DNA of 28,331 nucleotides from Brumimicrobium sp035497735 (GTDB lineage Bacteria > Bacteroidota > Bacteroidia > Flavobacteriales_D > Crocinitomicaceae). The translations under genes were made by a program, and so were the position numbers. The stretch covers positions 1-28,331 of the forward strand of contig DATJCX010000042.1 of NCBI GenBank assembly GCA_035497735.1. Direction: 5' to 3'. Position 1 is the first letter of the stretch. The number at the start of each line of letters is the position of its first letter. This document shows positions 7,136 to 14,508 of this stretch, in pieces. Under the pieces are notes generated by a model. That model was not told the origin of the DNA, ran no database searches, and saw nothing but the letters and a program-made list of their open reading frames with translations.

Positions 7136-7516
7136 ATGAAAGGCGTCTTTAAGTTTGACCCAAACGCCATAGAAAAAGCTAAGTTTAATATCTGTATAGA
7201 GGCTTCAACCGTTCATACTGGAAACGAAAAAAGAGATGCACATTTGCGAGACCCTGATTTCTTTGAAGTGGAAAAGTATCCAGAAATTTGTTTTACATCT
7301 TCAACTGTTATAAAGACTGAAAAAGGATATTTAACAAAGGGAAAACTTACGATTCATGGGGTAACTAAAGAAGTGGAAATTCCATTTACTTTTGAAAATA
7401 ACACTTTTGTGGGAACGATTTCTATTGAAAGACTTGATTACAAATTAGGTGAAGACTTTGGTTCACTAGAGGTAGGAAAGACCGCTACAGTAACAATTAC
7501 TTGTGTTGTAAATTAG
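7136..7516 (+). CDS. YceI-family protein, N-terminally truncated (probable pseudogene)
   Basis: The YceI lipocalin-like barrel binds isoprenoid-type lipids in the periplasm. The C-terminal two thirds is well preserved: KGVFKFDP, STVHTGNEKRDAHLRDPDFF, VEKYPEICFTS, GKLTIHGVTKEV, ending TVTITCVVN. At 126 residues it lacks about 50-60 N-terminal residues, including the signal peptide and the first strand pair (usual length 170-190). In-frame codons before the ATG reach a stop at 7115-7117. The neighbouring frame, 7068-7132, reads NHSFGISENKLNREFESLK and would join TFTGMKGVF if one A were added to the run at 7121-7124. That frame has no start codon before the cassette-like boundary at 7058. The gene was probably decapitated when the accessory block arrived. 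Confidence 0.8.
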   Translation: MKGVFKFDPNAIEKAKFNICIEASTVHTGNEKRDAHLRDPDFFEVEKYPEICFTSSTVIKTEKGYLTKGKLTIHGVTKEVEIPFTFENNTFVGTISIERLDYKLGEDFGSLEVGKTATVTITCVVN

Positions 7517-7534
7517 TGGTGAATTTTTAAATAG

Positions 7535-7565
7535 TTGACTTTTAAAAGGAAAATTATTATATTTA
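7535..7565 (+). promoter_or_regulatory. Promoter of lemA-DUF2207
   Basis: TTG at 7535-7537 is followed after 20 bp by TATATTTA at 7558-7565 (7 of 8 to a TAnnTTTG box). The ATG at 7570 is only 4 nt further, so transcription would begin at or next to the start codon (leaderless). Confidence 0.55.
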
Positions 7566-7569
7566 CTTT

Positions 7570-8115
7570 ATGTATTTATTCATTGGTATAATAGCTTTTA
7601 TTGTCATTGCCCTAATTTTCTTATGGGTTATCTACAATAAACTTATCGCAGCTCGAGAGTCTGTAAAGGAAGCTTTGGGCGGAATTGACGTTCAACTTAA
7701 AAAGAGATTTGAGCTGATTCCTCAACTTGTAGAAATTGTGAAAGGGTACAGTAGTTACGAAGAGGATATGTTTAAGAAAGTAACTTCTATGCGAACTGCT
7801 GGAAGTGATGATATATCACAGATAGCCAAAGAAGATGCTGGACTGAATTTAGTGAGTCATTCGCTTAAAGTGACCGTTGAAAACTATCCAGATCTTAAAG
7901 CTAATGAGCATTTCTTAGAGTTGATGAGGGAGTTGGCTAAAATCGAAGATGAACTCGCCATGTCAAGACGTTATCTGAATGGAACTATTAGAGATTATAA
8001 TACAGCTATAGGTATCTTTCCTAATAATCTCCTAGCAGGAACTTTTGGATTTATAGAAAGAAGTTTCTATGAAATTGAATCGTTTGAACGTGAACCTCAA
8101 AAAATATTTGAATAA
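7570..8115 (+). CDS. lemA: LemA family protein
   Basis: This is a membrane-anchored coiled-coil protein of unknown biochemical role. Residues 2-24 form one hydrophobic segment (FIGIIAFIVIALIFLWVIY). They are followed by the family's start of the long helical domain: NKLIAARESVKEALGGIDVQ, LKKRFELIPQLVEIVKGYSSYE. Further conserved parts are ANEHFLELMRELAKIEDELA and RYLNGTIRDYNTAIGIFPNN. The 181-residue length is normal. It overlaps the next start by one base (TAATG). LemA genes are often paired with a DUF2207 or TPM-domain partner, and this pair follows that pattern; both probably sit in the inner membrane as one complex (inference). Confidence 0.95.
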   Translation: MYLFIGIIAFIVIALIFLWVIYNKLIAARESVKEALGGIDVQLKKRFELIPQLVEIVKGYSSYEEDMFKKVTSMRTAGSDDISQIAKEDAGLNLVSHSLKVTVENYPDLKANEHFLELMRELAKIEDELAMSRRYLNGTIRDYNTAIGIFPNNLLAGTFGFIERSFYEIESFEREPQKIFE

Positions 8116-9821
8116 TGAGAATTCTAGTATTCCTTACTTTTTTTAGCTTTTATTCTATAGCTTTTGCTTTTGACTATGAGAAAATCCAGTCCTTTCATAG
8201 CAATATTCATGTGCAAGCGGATGGGAGTGTTTTGGTTACAGAAAAAATTCAAGTACTAGCTTTGGGTAATAATATCAAAAATGGAATCTATCGTGATCTT
8301 CCCATTAATTTTCATTTGCCAGAAGGAGTGAAACGTCAATCTTTAAAAGTGCTAAGCGTTAAGAAAAATGAGAAGGCCGAAAAGTATAGAACTGAAACAG
8401 AAGCAGGGAGAGTTCGAATTTATATTGGTTCTGAAGGAAAGCCGTTGACGAATGGAAGTTTTACCTACGAAATAAGTTATTCACTCGACCGTACAGTTTA
8501 TTGTAATGATACTGTTTGCCAAGTTATGTGGAACGTGAATGGGAATCATTGGAATTTTGAGATAGATAGCTTGTCGGCAACTATTTCTACGCCTATGAAT
8601 ACAGAAATTCTAAGTTTTGACGGTTGGACAGGGCAGAAGGGAGAGTCAGAACAAAAAGATTTTACTACTACTGAATTAGCTTCAGATAAACTTATGTTTA
8701 CAACTGGAAAGATTGCGCCAGGTAGTAACTTGACTGTCTTGATTGCTTTTAACCCAGGCGTGATGACAGAAGCTTCCTTAACTACCCAATTCATTTACTT
8801 TTATCGTGACCATTCACTATTTGTTTTGGGAGGTTTGGGCTTACTTATTTCCTTTATTATTAACTATATCTTGTGGTCGAAGTTTGGTAGAGATCCTCGT
8901 AAAGGGACTATTATTCCACAGTTTTATCCGCCAGAAGATTGGAGTCCAGCAGAGGTTTTATTTTTGTTGAATGAAGGAATGGCAGACAATAAAATGTTTG
9001 CTTCTCAATTGTTACAACTTGCCGTAAAAGGTCATATTAAAATCCAAAAAGAAAATCCAGATAGTAAAAAAAGTGCCTTTGTGATAACTTATACTGATAA
9101 GTCTGCAAATAAGAAAGAATTAACAAAGTTAGAGCAAGGCTTTTTAAGGGAACTTCTCGGTATCAAAAATAGCCTTGTTATTGACAAGAAATACAACGAA
9201 AATGTTTCCAAAGCGCATAAATATTTAATTACAGAAATAGGAAAGAAACAAGCAGGGCTTTACTTTAATAAGAACCTGAAGCTCATTCCACTTCAGTATA
9301 TAGTGCCATTAATATCAATTATTGGAATGGCATATCATTTCCAAAAATATGATGGACCAGGTTGGACTATATTCGTTTTTATTATCTTGATGCTAGTCAT
9401 GAATATTGTTTTCCTAAAACTTTTCTATCAGCCTACAAAAGAAGGTCGTAAGATGTTGGATCATATTCTTGGTTTGGAAAGATATATCAAGTATGCAGAT
9501 GAACTTCGAATTCAAGCGACAAACAAGCCTGATATGAACTTCGAGTATTATGAGAAAAACTTACCGTATGCTGTAGCTTTCGGGAAAGTAGATGAATGGG
9601 GAAAGAAGTTTAATCCGCAAGAAATAGAAGTAAATTACCTGGCTAGTAACTATTACATTAAGGGATCATCTTATAGAAGTTTAGCCTATATGGGAGCACT
9701 TGCAGCTGCCTCTTCAGCCGCTACAATTCCGCCATCATCAGGTTCGTCAGGAGGAGGTTTTTCGAGTGGTGGTGGTTTTTCTGGAGGTGGAGCAGGAGGC
9801 GGCGGCGGCGGTGGCTGGTAA
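8115..9821 (+). CDS. DUF2207 membrane protein with Gly-rich tail
   Basis: The 568-residue protein starts with a signal peptide (about 1-18, ending SIAFA). A beta-rich extracytoplasmic DUF2207 domain follows (about 20-225), with VQADGSVLVTEKIQV, KNGIYRDLPI and QVMWNVNGNHWNFEI. Membrane segments are near 235-256, 390-409 and 414-438. A cytoplasmic part between them begins WSPAEVLFLLNEG. The C-terminus is a low-complexity tail of about 25 residues, mostly Gly and Ser, ending in GGGGGGGW, which is typical of the family. The function is unknown. It is the standard partner of LemA and starts on the lemA stop codon. Confidence 0.92.
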   Translation: MRILVFLTFFSFYSIAFAFDYEKIQSFHSNIHVQADGSVLVTEKIQVLALGNNIKNGIYRDLPINFHLPEGVKRQSLKVLSVKKNEKAEKYRTETEAGRVRIYIGSEGKPLTNGSFTYEISYSLDRTVYCNDTVCQVMWNVNGNHWNFEIDSLSATISTPMNTEILSFDGWTGQKGESEQKDFTTTELASDKLMFTTGKIAPGSNLTVLIAFNPGVMTEASLTTQFIYFYRDHSLFVLGGLGLLISFIINYILWSKFGRDPRKGTIIPQFYPPEDWSPAEVLFLLNEGMADNKMFASQLLQLAVKGHIKIQKENPDSKKSAFVITYTDKSANKKELTKLEQGFLRELLGIKNSLVIDKKYNENVSKAHKYLITEIGKKQAGLYFNKNLKLIPLQYIVPLISIIGMAYHFQKYDGPGWTIFVFIILMLVMNIVFLKLFYQPTKEGRKMLDHILGLERYIKYADELRIQATNKPDMNFEYYEKNLPYAVAFGKVDEWGKKFNPQEIEVNYLASNYYIKGSSYRSLAYMGALAAASSAATIPPSSGSSGGGFSSGGGFSGGGAGGGGGGGW

Positions 9822-9887
9822 CTTTTTCCCAGTCCATTCTATTATCGGAGCGAACTTTATCAAGTACACTTAATTTCAAATGTACTA

Positions 9888-9916
9888 TTGTCCTTGTGAT
9901 AAGTTTTCTATTTTTG
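9888..9916 (+). promoter_or_regulatory. Promoter of the amino-acid permease
   Basis: TTG at 9888-9890, an 18-bp spacer, then TATTTTTG at 9909-9916 (a match to TAnnTTTG). The predicted leader to the ATG at 9993 is about 70 nt. Confidence 0.55.
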
Positions 9917-9992
9917 TATTTCTTATCATCGTTTTGTTTAAATTCTATGGGTGTTTATTAATTTTTTGATAGGAAATAAAGTTACGGTAAAA

Positions 9993-11249
9993 ATGAAAAA
10001 TACAGACAGTCAGAAACTTTTAAGGTCACTCGTTTTAAAAGATGCCGTAGGTATTGGTTTAGGTGCAATAATTGGAGCAGGTATTTTTGTAGTAATAGGA
10101 ATTGCGGCTGGAGTTTCAGGACCAGCATTTCTTGTAGGTCTTTTGATTGCAGGAATTATCGCTACGTTTAATGCTTTAAGTTCTGCACAATTAGCAGCTA
10201 AGTACCCACATTCAGGAGGAACTTACGAATATGGATACATTTTATTGAATCCTTTTTTAGGATTTTCAGCCGGTTGGATGTTTCTGGTAAGTAAGCTGGC
10301 TGGGGCTGGCTTTGTTGCCTTAGGTTTTGGTAGTTATTTCTACCAATTGGTACCGATTGCATCACCGATGACCTTCTCCATTCTTGCAATATTTTTATTA
10401 ACTGCTGCCAATTTCTTTGGAATTAAGAAGGCAGGTGTTTTAAACCTGATAATTGTTACGATAACCTTATTTTCATTAACATACTTGGCTTTTAGCGGTA
10501 TTCCAGCAATTCATTTTGAAAACTTCAAACCATTCGCGCCATTTGGAATTTCTGGTATTGCAGAAGCAGCAGCATTGTTATTTTTCGCTTTTACTGGTTA
10601 CGGAAGAATAGCAACACTTGCCGAAGAAGTGGAGGAGCCCAAGAAAAACATTCCAAAAGCTATTATTATAACAATCATTACAGCGATTCTCCTTTATATG
10701 CTAATTGCAGTTGTAGCAATCGGTGTTATCGGAACTAAAAAAATGGCCATCAGCGCTTCACCCTTGCAAGTTGTTGCTAATGCACTTAGTACTCCAGGAG
10801 TCAACGTTATTATAACGATTGGAGCATCTACTGCAATGTTAGGTGTTTTACTGAGTCAAATTCTAGGAATAAGTCGTGTAATGCTAGCAATGGGGAGAAG
10901 AAATGATTTGCCACCTTTCTTTAAAGCCATACATGAAAAATATCACGTTCCTCATATTGGTATACTCTTTACTGGTTTAATAATTCTAGCACTTACTCTT
11001 TTCGGTTCCTTCGAATTCATCGTAAGAGCTGCTACTTTTACAATTCTGCTTTATTACAGCATCACCAATATTGCGGCACTTAAACAACCGAAGTTAGATA
11101 GAATGTACGGAAGAATGATTCCTCTTTTAGGATTGTTAGGATGTATTGCAATGTCAGTTTCTTTACCTTTAAACGTGATGCTTTCAGGTGTTGGATTGCT
11201 CTTGACGGGATTTGTTATTCGATATTTGCTCCATAGAGTTTATAAATAA
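9993..11249 (+). CDS. APC-superfamily amino-acid permease
   Basis: This is an inner-membrane secondary transporter for amino acids. The APC signature lies at the start: VLKDAVGIGLGAIIGAGIFVV, the first broken transmembrane helix that binds the substrate backbone. The other hallmarks are YPHSGGTYEYGYILLNPFLGF, the helix with ALLFFAFTGYGRIATLAEEV, PKKNIPKAI and SRVMLAMGRRNDLPPFF. About 12 hydrophobic segments are present. The frame stays open back to 9951, but I choose the ATG at 9993 (MKNTDSQKLLRSL), which gives 418 residues and a cytoplasmic N-terminus as in homologues. The substrate cannot be read from the sequence; the SGGTYEY and AEEVEEP segments resemble broad-range (cationic or neutral) carriers. 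Confidence 0.92.
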   Translation: MKNTDSQKLLRSLVLKDAVGIGLGAIIGAGIFVVIGIAAGVSGPAFLVGLLIAGIIATFNALSSAQLAAKYPHSGGTYEYGYILLNPFLGFSAGWMFLVSKLAGAGFVALGFGSYFYQLVPIASPMTFSILAIFLLTAANFFGIKKAGVLNLIIVTITLFSLTYLAFSGIPAIHFENFKPFAPFGISGIAEAAALLFFAFTGYGRIATLAEEVEEPKKNIPKAIIITIITAILLYMLIAVVAIGVIGTKKMAISASPLQVVANALSTPGVNVIITIGASTAMLGVLLSQILGISRVMLAMGRRNDLPPFFKAIHEKYHVPHIGILFTGLIILALTLFGSFEFIVRAATFTILLYYSITNIAALKQPKLDRMYGRMIPLLGLLGCIAMSVSLPLNVMLSGVGLLLTGFVIRYLLHRVYK

Positions 11250-11386
11250 CATTGAAAGTTTATCAAGCACTTTCCTTAATAAACTAGAAAGCTGTTTGCT
11301 TAAGTATATACAAGAGTGTTTTACTCACGTTATAAAATTGTCGTTTTTTCTGAGTAAGTCACGAAATGACAGGTCTAAATACTTCC
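11250..11386. other. Gene-free stretch after the permease
   Basis: No gene is supported; open frames across it lack family resemblance. A 7-bp inverted repeat (AGTTTAT at about 11258, ATAAACT at about 11280) has no T-run and is not a convincing terminator. It is probably decayed sequence continuous with the pseudogene fragment to its right. Confidence 0.4.
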
Positions 11387-11503
11387 TTAATCGAAATATA
11401 AGAAGTAATATGCCTCAACATTATCAAGATATGTTCCGTTGAATCCAGCATCTAAAATTCGCTGCGTGTAGGAATCATTACCGCTATAAATAATATCTTG
11501 CCA
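11387..11503 (-). pseudogene. Fragment of a GH114-like (TM1410/MJ1477-type) glycoside hydrolase gene
   Basis: Read on the minus strand from 11503, 38 codons give WQDIIYSGNDSYTQRILDAG followed by FNGTYLDNVEAYYF, then a stop at 11387. This matches the core of the endo-alpha-1,4-polygalactosaminidase-like family, where WxxII.G..SY.D.IIxAGFDGVYLDxxDAY is typical. A stop lies directly before the Trp, and nothing homologous follows VEAYYF. The upstream frame (11505 to about 11608) reads LTKNEILPLVIKKQKN and onward, without a start, which may be another decayed part. This is therefore a relic and not a working enzyme. The family call rests on one motif block. Confidence 0.55.
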
Positions 11504-11608
11504 TTATAATTTCCGATAGGAGACATTTGGTAGGTGTCAGTCTCAAACTTTTCTTTAAAGATATTTTTTTGTTTTTTAATAACTAAAGGGAGAATTTCAT
11601 TTTTAGTC

Positions 11609-11643
11609 AAAAAAAAAGCATCGACTTAAATAATCGATGCTTT
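11609..11643 (-). terminator. Rho-independent terminator of tRNA-Lys
   Basis: On the minus strand AAAGCATCGA (11643-11634) pairs perfectly with TCGATGCTTT (11624-11615) across a 9-nt loop and runs into a U tract (11617-11609). It begins 13 nt past the tRNA 3' end. Confidence 0.9.
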
Positions 11644-11656
11644 ATCTTTATCAGAG

Positions 11657-11729
11657 TGATCCCGCTGGGATTCGAACCCAGGACCCTTACATTAAAAGTG
11701 TAATGCTCTACCAGCTGAGCTACGGAATC
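11657..11729 (-). tRNA. tRNA-Lys, anticodon TTT
   Basis: A full cloverleaf folds from 73 nt. The acceptor is GATTCCG with CGGGATC (one G-T pair). The D arm is GCTC/GAGC with an AGCTGGTA loop. The anticodon stem is TTACA/TGTAA around loop CTTTTAA, and the T arm is CTGGG-TTCGAAT-CCCAG. The discriminator is A and CCA is not encoded. The TTT anticodon reads AAA and AAG lysine codons, which are abundant in this AT-rich genome. Confidence 0.97.
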
Positions 11730-11791
11730 TAAAATCTTTATGTTTTATTACAAGGACCGTTGTCCTTTGTTTTGTAATCGTCTTGCGGGTG

Positions 11792-11821
11792 CAAATATAC
11801 ATGCATTATTTGAATTGACAA
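11792..11821 (-). promoter_or_regulatory. Promoter of tRNA-Lys
   Basis: On the minus strand TTG (11821-11819) is followed after 19 bp by TATATTTG (11799-11792), a full match to the Bacteroidota pattern. Transcription should start near 11786, leaving a 5' leader of about 57 nt. That leader contains a hairpin, AAGGAC-AACG-GTCCTT (about 11764-11749), for RNase P to remove. Confidence 0.75.
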
Positions 11822-11931
11822 GCACTTTTTAAAACTATTTTTCAAAAAAATGAAAAATAATTTGTTATCGTCTGATTATTAGGGAGAAAAAAAATAATTT
11901 TTTTTCAAAAAAAGAATCAATAGTTTAATAT

Positions 11932-11939
11932 TACATTTG
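11932..11939 (+). promoter_or_regulatory. -7 box of aroK
   Basis: TACATTTG matches TAnnTTTG and ends 4 nt before the ATG at 11944. No clear TTG lies at the -33 distance. The geometry predicts a leaderless mRNA. Confidence 0.6.
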
Positions 11940-11943
11940 TAGT

Positions 11944-12462
11944 ATGCAAAATGGGATTGTTTTTCTAATTGGATTTATGGGAGTAGGGAAGACGACGTTG
12001 GGTAAGAAACTAGCGAATCGTTTAAATGTTCCCTTTATAGATATCGATACGGAAATAGAAAAGAAAAATGAATTGTCGATTTCTGACTATTTTGAAAGGT
12101 TTGGAGAAAGTTCTTTTAGAGAAGAGGAAACAAAAATACTTGAAGAAGTTATTCGGGCAAACAATAAAGTTATCGTCTCCGTAGGAGGCGGTTTACCCTG
12201 TTTTAATCGAAATATGGAACGAATGAACAGTGCAGGAATAACATGTTATTTAAGAAGACCTGCTAAAGAATTGTTTCAACGCCTAAAGAATGCCAAAACA
12301 AAGCGACCATTAATCGCTAACTTAAATGAGGTGGAATTGTTAAGCTTTATAGAAGAGAAGTTAACTGAAAGGGAAGAATTCTACCTACAATCAAAGATAA
12401 TCATAGGTAGAGATCAACAAAATGTCGGCAGTATGGTTGAAGTTCTTGAAGGAAAGTCCTGA
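11944..12462 (+). CDS. aroK: Shikimate kinase
   Basis: It phosphorylates shikimate with ATP to give shikimate 3-phosphate, step five of the chorismate pathway to aromatic amino acids, in the cytosol. The 172 residues match the family. The P-loop is GFMGVGKT (10-17). The shikimate-binding motif is DIDTEIE, with Asp33 and Asp35. Arg59 lies in SSFRE and GGG at 81-83 in SVGGGLPCF. The LID region KTKRPL holds Arg121, which contacts ATP. It stands alone on the plus strand, with convergent genes 22 nt downstream and no visible terminator between. The start follows a -7 box by 4 nt. Confidence 0.96.
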   Translation: MQNGIVFLIGFMGVGKTTLGKKLANRLNVPFIDIDTEIEKKNELSISDYFERFGESSFREEETKILEEVIRANNKVIVSVGGGLPCFNRNMERMNSAGITCYLRRPAKELFQRLKNAKTKRPLIANLNEVELLSFIEEKLTEREEFYLQSKIIIGRDQQNVGSMVEVLEGKS

Positions 12463-12484
12463 AACTTAATGTGAAAACTATTCT

Positions 12485-13012
12485 TTATTTCATGATGCGT
12501 AAATGTTTTGCATATAGTAAAGCAAACATTCCTGCAACTATCATGTAAAATACGATGTTTAAATTCGGTATTAAAGCCGAAGGTGCAACAATATACATTA
12601 CCATAACAGGTAAGAAGCTGTATAAAATATAAAGATGGAATCCGATTTTCTTTAAAGAGAATAGGAAAAATAAACTGACAGCTCCAACTAGGAAAGTAAT
12701 GATTAATAATACCGCATTCAAATAGAAAGTATTCTCGTTGACGTAAATGCTGTAGTTGATAACCTGCTCTACCATTTGTATTAAAGTTTCTCCAGCTCCC
12801 TGACTTTTCAAGGTTGCTACAGACTCGTATAGGTTTTGTAAGCCTTCGTCAAGCTTTTCTTCTGATAAAGGTCCTGCTATATAGGAGCGGATCGATGTCC
12901 ATAAACTTGAAAGAATATTGGCTGCACTTAAACTAAGTAAAATGATCAGTCCGCGCGGTCTTTTCTCTTCCTTGTTTTCGAAGTTTTCTGGAGAATGTTC
13001 TAATGGATTCAT
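12485..13012 (-). CDS. Four-helix membrane protein of unknown function
   Basis: I do not recognise a family. The 175 residues start with a charged cytoplasmic stretch (MNPLEHSPENFENKEEKRPR). A hydrophobic segment follows at about 21-42, then a soluble loop of about 50 residues, probably periplasmic, with an amphipathic helix (SEEKLDEGLQNLYESVATLK). Three more transmembrane helices lie near 98-120, 124-144 and 150-167. It is the third gene of the hisS-hutH transcript and starts on the hutH stop (TAATG), so its synthesis is coupled to hutH. Whether it works with histidine metabolism is unknown; its place in the operon is the only clue. Confidence 0.7.
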   Translation of the reverse strand: MNPLEHSPENFENKEEKRPRGLIILLSLSAANILSSLWTSIRSYIAGPLSEEKLDEGLQNLYESVATLKSQGAGETLIQMVEQVINYSIYVNENTFYLNAVLLIITFLVGAVSLFFLFSLKKIGFHLYILYSFLPVMVMYIVAPSALIPNLNIVFYMIVAGMFALLYAKHLRIMK

Positions 13013-14508
13013 TATATTGATGTATTATGTAAAGATTGAATGAATTTTTTACTTGCTCTTAAATGAACCGACATATATTCGTCTTCATTGATAAATGGAA
13101 CAACTCCTCGGAAGCCCTTATGTAAGGTTCTTAAGGTTGAACTTGTTTTGTCAACTCCTCTAAACTCTAGTGCTTGTGCGCCTGTCATTAGTTCAATTCC
13201 CAATATTTGCCAAACATTCTCAATAACTCTGTAAAGTTTTGTCGCAGCATTTGCTCCCATACTTACATGGTCTTCTTGTCCGTTAGATGAATCTATGGAA
13301 TCCACAGAAGCTGGCGTACAAAGTTGCTTGTTTTGACTCACAATTGACGCTGCTGTGTATTGAGCAATCATAAAACCACTATTTAGCCCTGGTTTTGCCA
13401 CTAAGAATGCTGGAAGTCCTCTGAAACCTCCGTTTAATTTGTATATTCTTCTTTCTGAAATGCTGCCAATCTCAGCAAATGCAATCGCTAGGAAGTCCAT
13501 CGTTATTGCTAGCGGTTGCCCATGGAAGTTTCCAGCTGAAACGATTAAGTCTTCGTCTGGGAAAATAGTAGGATTGTCTGTAACAGCATTGATTTCTCTG
13601 GTAATGATTTGCTCGGCATAGTCTAAAGCATCTATACTTGCACCAATTACCTGTGGAACACATCTAAAACTGTAAGGGTCTTGAACTTCTACCTTGTGTT
13701 GTTTGATTAATTCACTTCCTTCTAATATTTCACGAATCGCTTTGGCTGTTTCAATCTGTCCTTGTTGATTTCTAATGTTATTAACCGAAGGTGTGAATGG
13801 GTCAATTCTTCCATCAAAAGCCTCAAGAGTCATCGCTACGTTTAAATGTGCTTGTTCGATAATCTTTTTACCTTCATAAACGGCATGTGCTAAATAAGCA
13901 CTCATAAATTGCGTTCCGTTTAGTAAGGCTAAACCTTCTTTGGATTGAAGTTGAATAGGAGACAAGTTCAACTCTTTGTAAACATCAACTGTGTTTCTTC
14001 TTTCTCCCTTCCAATACACTTCCCCTTCACCAATAATCGCTAGAGAAATATGGGCCAAAGGTGATAAGTCTCCAGAGGCGCCTAAACTCCCTTGTTCATA
14101 AACAACTGGAATGATATTGTTGTTGTAAAAGTAAATTAAACGTTCTACAGTTTCAACTTGTACACCTGAATGTCCATAGTGTAAACCGATTGCTTTTAGC
14201 AGCATCATTGTTTTTACTATGTTTTGAGGGGCTTCATTTCCTGTTCCACAAGCGTGTGAACGAACAAGGTTGTATTGAAGTGTAGCTAAATCAGTTTTGG
14301 AAATAGATTGGTTGTATAAAGAACCAAATCCTGTGTTTATTCCGTAAATGTTACCTTCGAAATTTTCCATCTTGTTGTCAAGATAGCTGCGACACTTTTG
14401 TATCGATTCTCTGGCTTCTTCACCAAGTTCTACTTGACCATTCGATAAAATGAACTGAAATAATTCATCTATGTTGAATTGTTGCTGATTTAAGACTAAT
14501 CTACTCAT
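13012..14508 (-). CDS. hutH: Histidine ammonia-lyase
   Basis: It removes ammonia from L-histidine to give trans-urocanate, the first step of histidine breakdown. The MIO prosthetic group forms from Ala144-Ser145-Gly146 in GSLGASGDLSP. Tyr55 lies in IYGINTGFG. The substrate-selective pair is Ser84-His85 in LVRSHACGTG, as in histidine lyases, whereas tyrosine and phenylalanine lyases carry other residues. TPASVDSI and GQEDHVSMG line the active site. At 498 residues it has full length. No urocanase or other hut gene is in the window; it is instead fused by TAATG overlaps to hisS upstream and a membrane protein downstream. Confidence 0.92.
   Translation of the reverse strand: MSRLVLNQQQFNIDELFQFILSNGQVELGEEARESIQKCRSYLDNKMENFEGNIYGINTGFGSLYNQSISKTDLATLQYNLVRSHACGTGNEAPQNIVKTMMLLKAIGLHYGHSGVQVETVERLIYFYNNNIIPVVYEQGSLGASGDLSPLAHISLAIIGEGEVYWKGERRNTVDVYKELNLSPIQLQSKEGLALLNGTQFMSAYLAHAVYEGKKIIEQAHLNVAMTLEAFDGRIDPFTPSVNNIRNQQGQIETAKAIREILEGSELIKQHKVEVQDPYSFRCVPQVIGASIDALDYAEQIITREINAVTDNPTIFPDEDLIVSAGNFHGQPLAITMDFLAIAFAEIGSISERRIYKLNGGFRGLPAFLVAKPGLNSGFMIAQYTAASIVSQNKQLCTPASVDSIDSSNGQEDHVSMGANAATKLYRVIENVWQILGIELMTGAQALEFRGVDKTSSTLRTLHKGFRGVVPFINEDEYMSVHLRASKKFIQSLHNTSI

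Noticed and set aside
11212..11442. 76-residue open frame overlapping the permease end
   Set aside because: It starts inside the permease in another frame, the composition is unlike a protein, and the minus strand of part of it shows the GH114-like relic.
13012..14508. Phenylalanine or tyrosine ammonia-lyase instead of histidine lyase
   Set aside because: The substrate-selective Ser-His pair (84-85) is that of histidine lyases.
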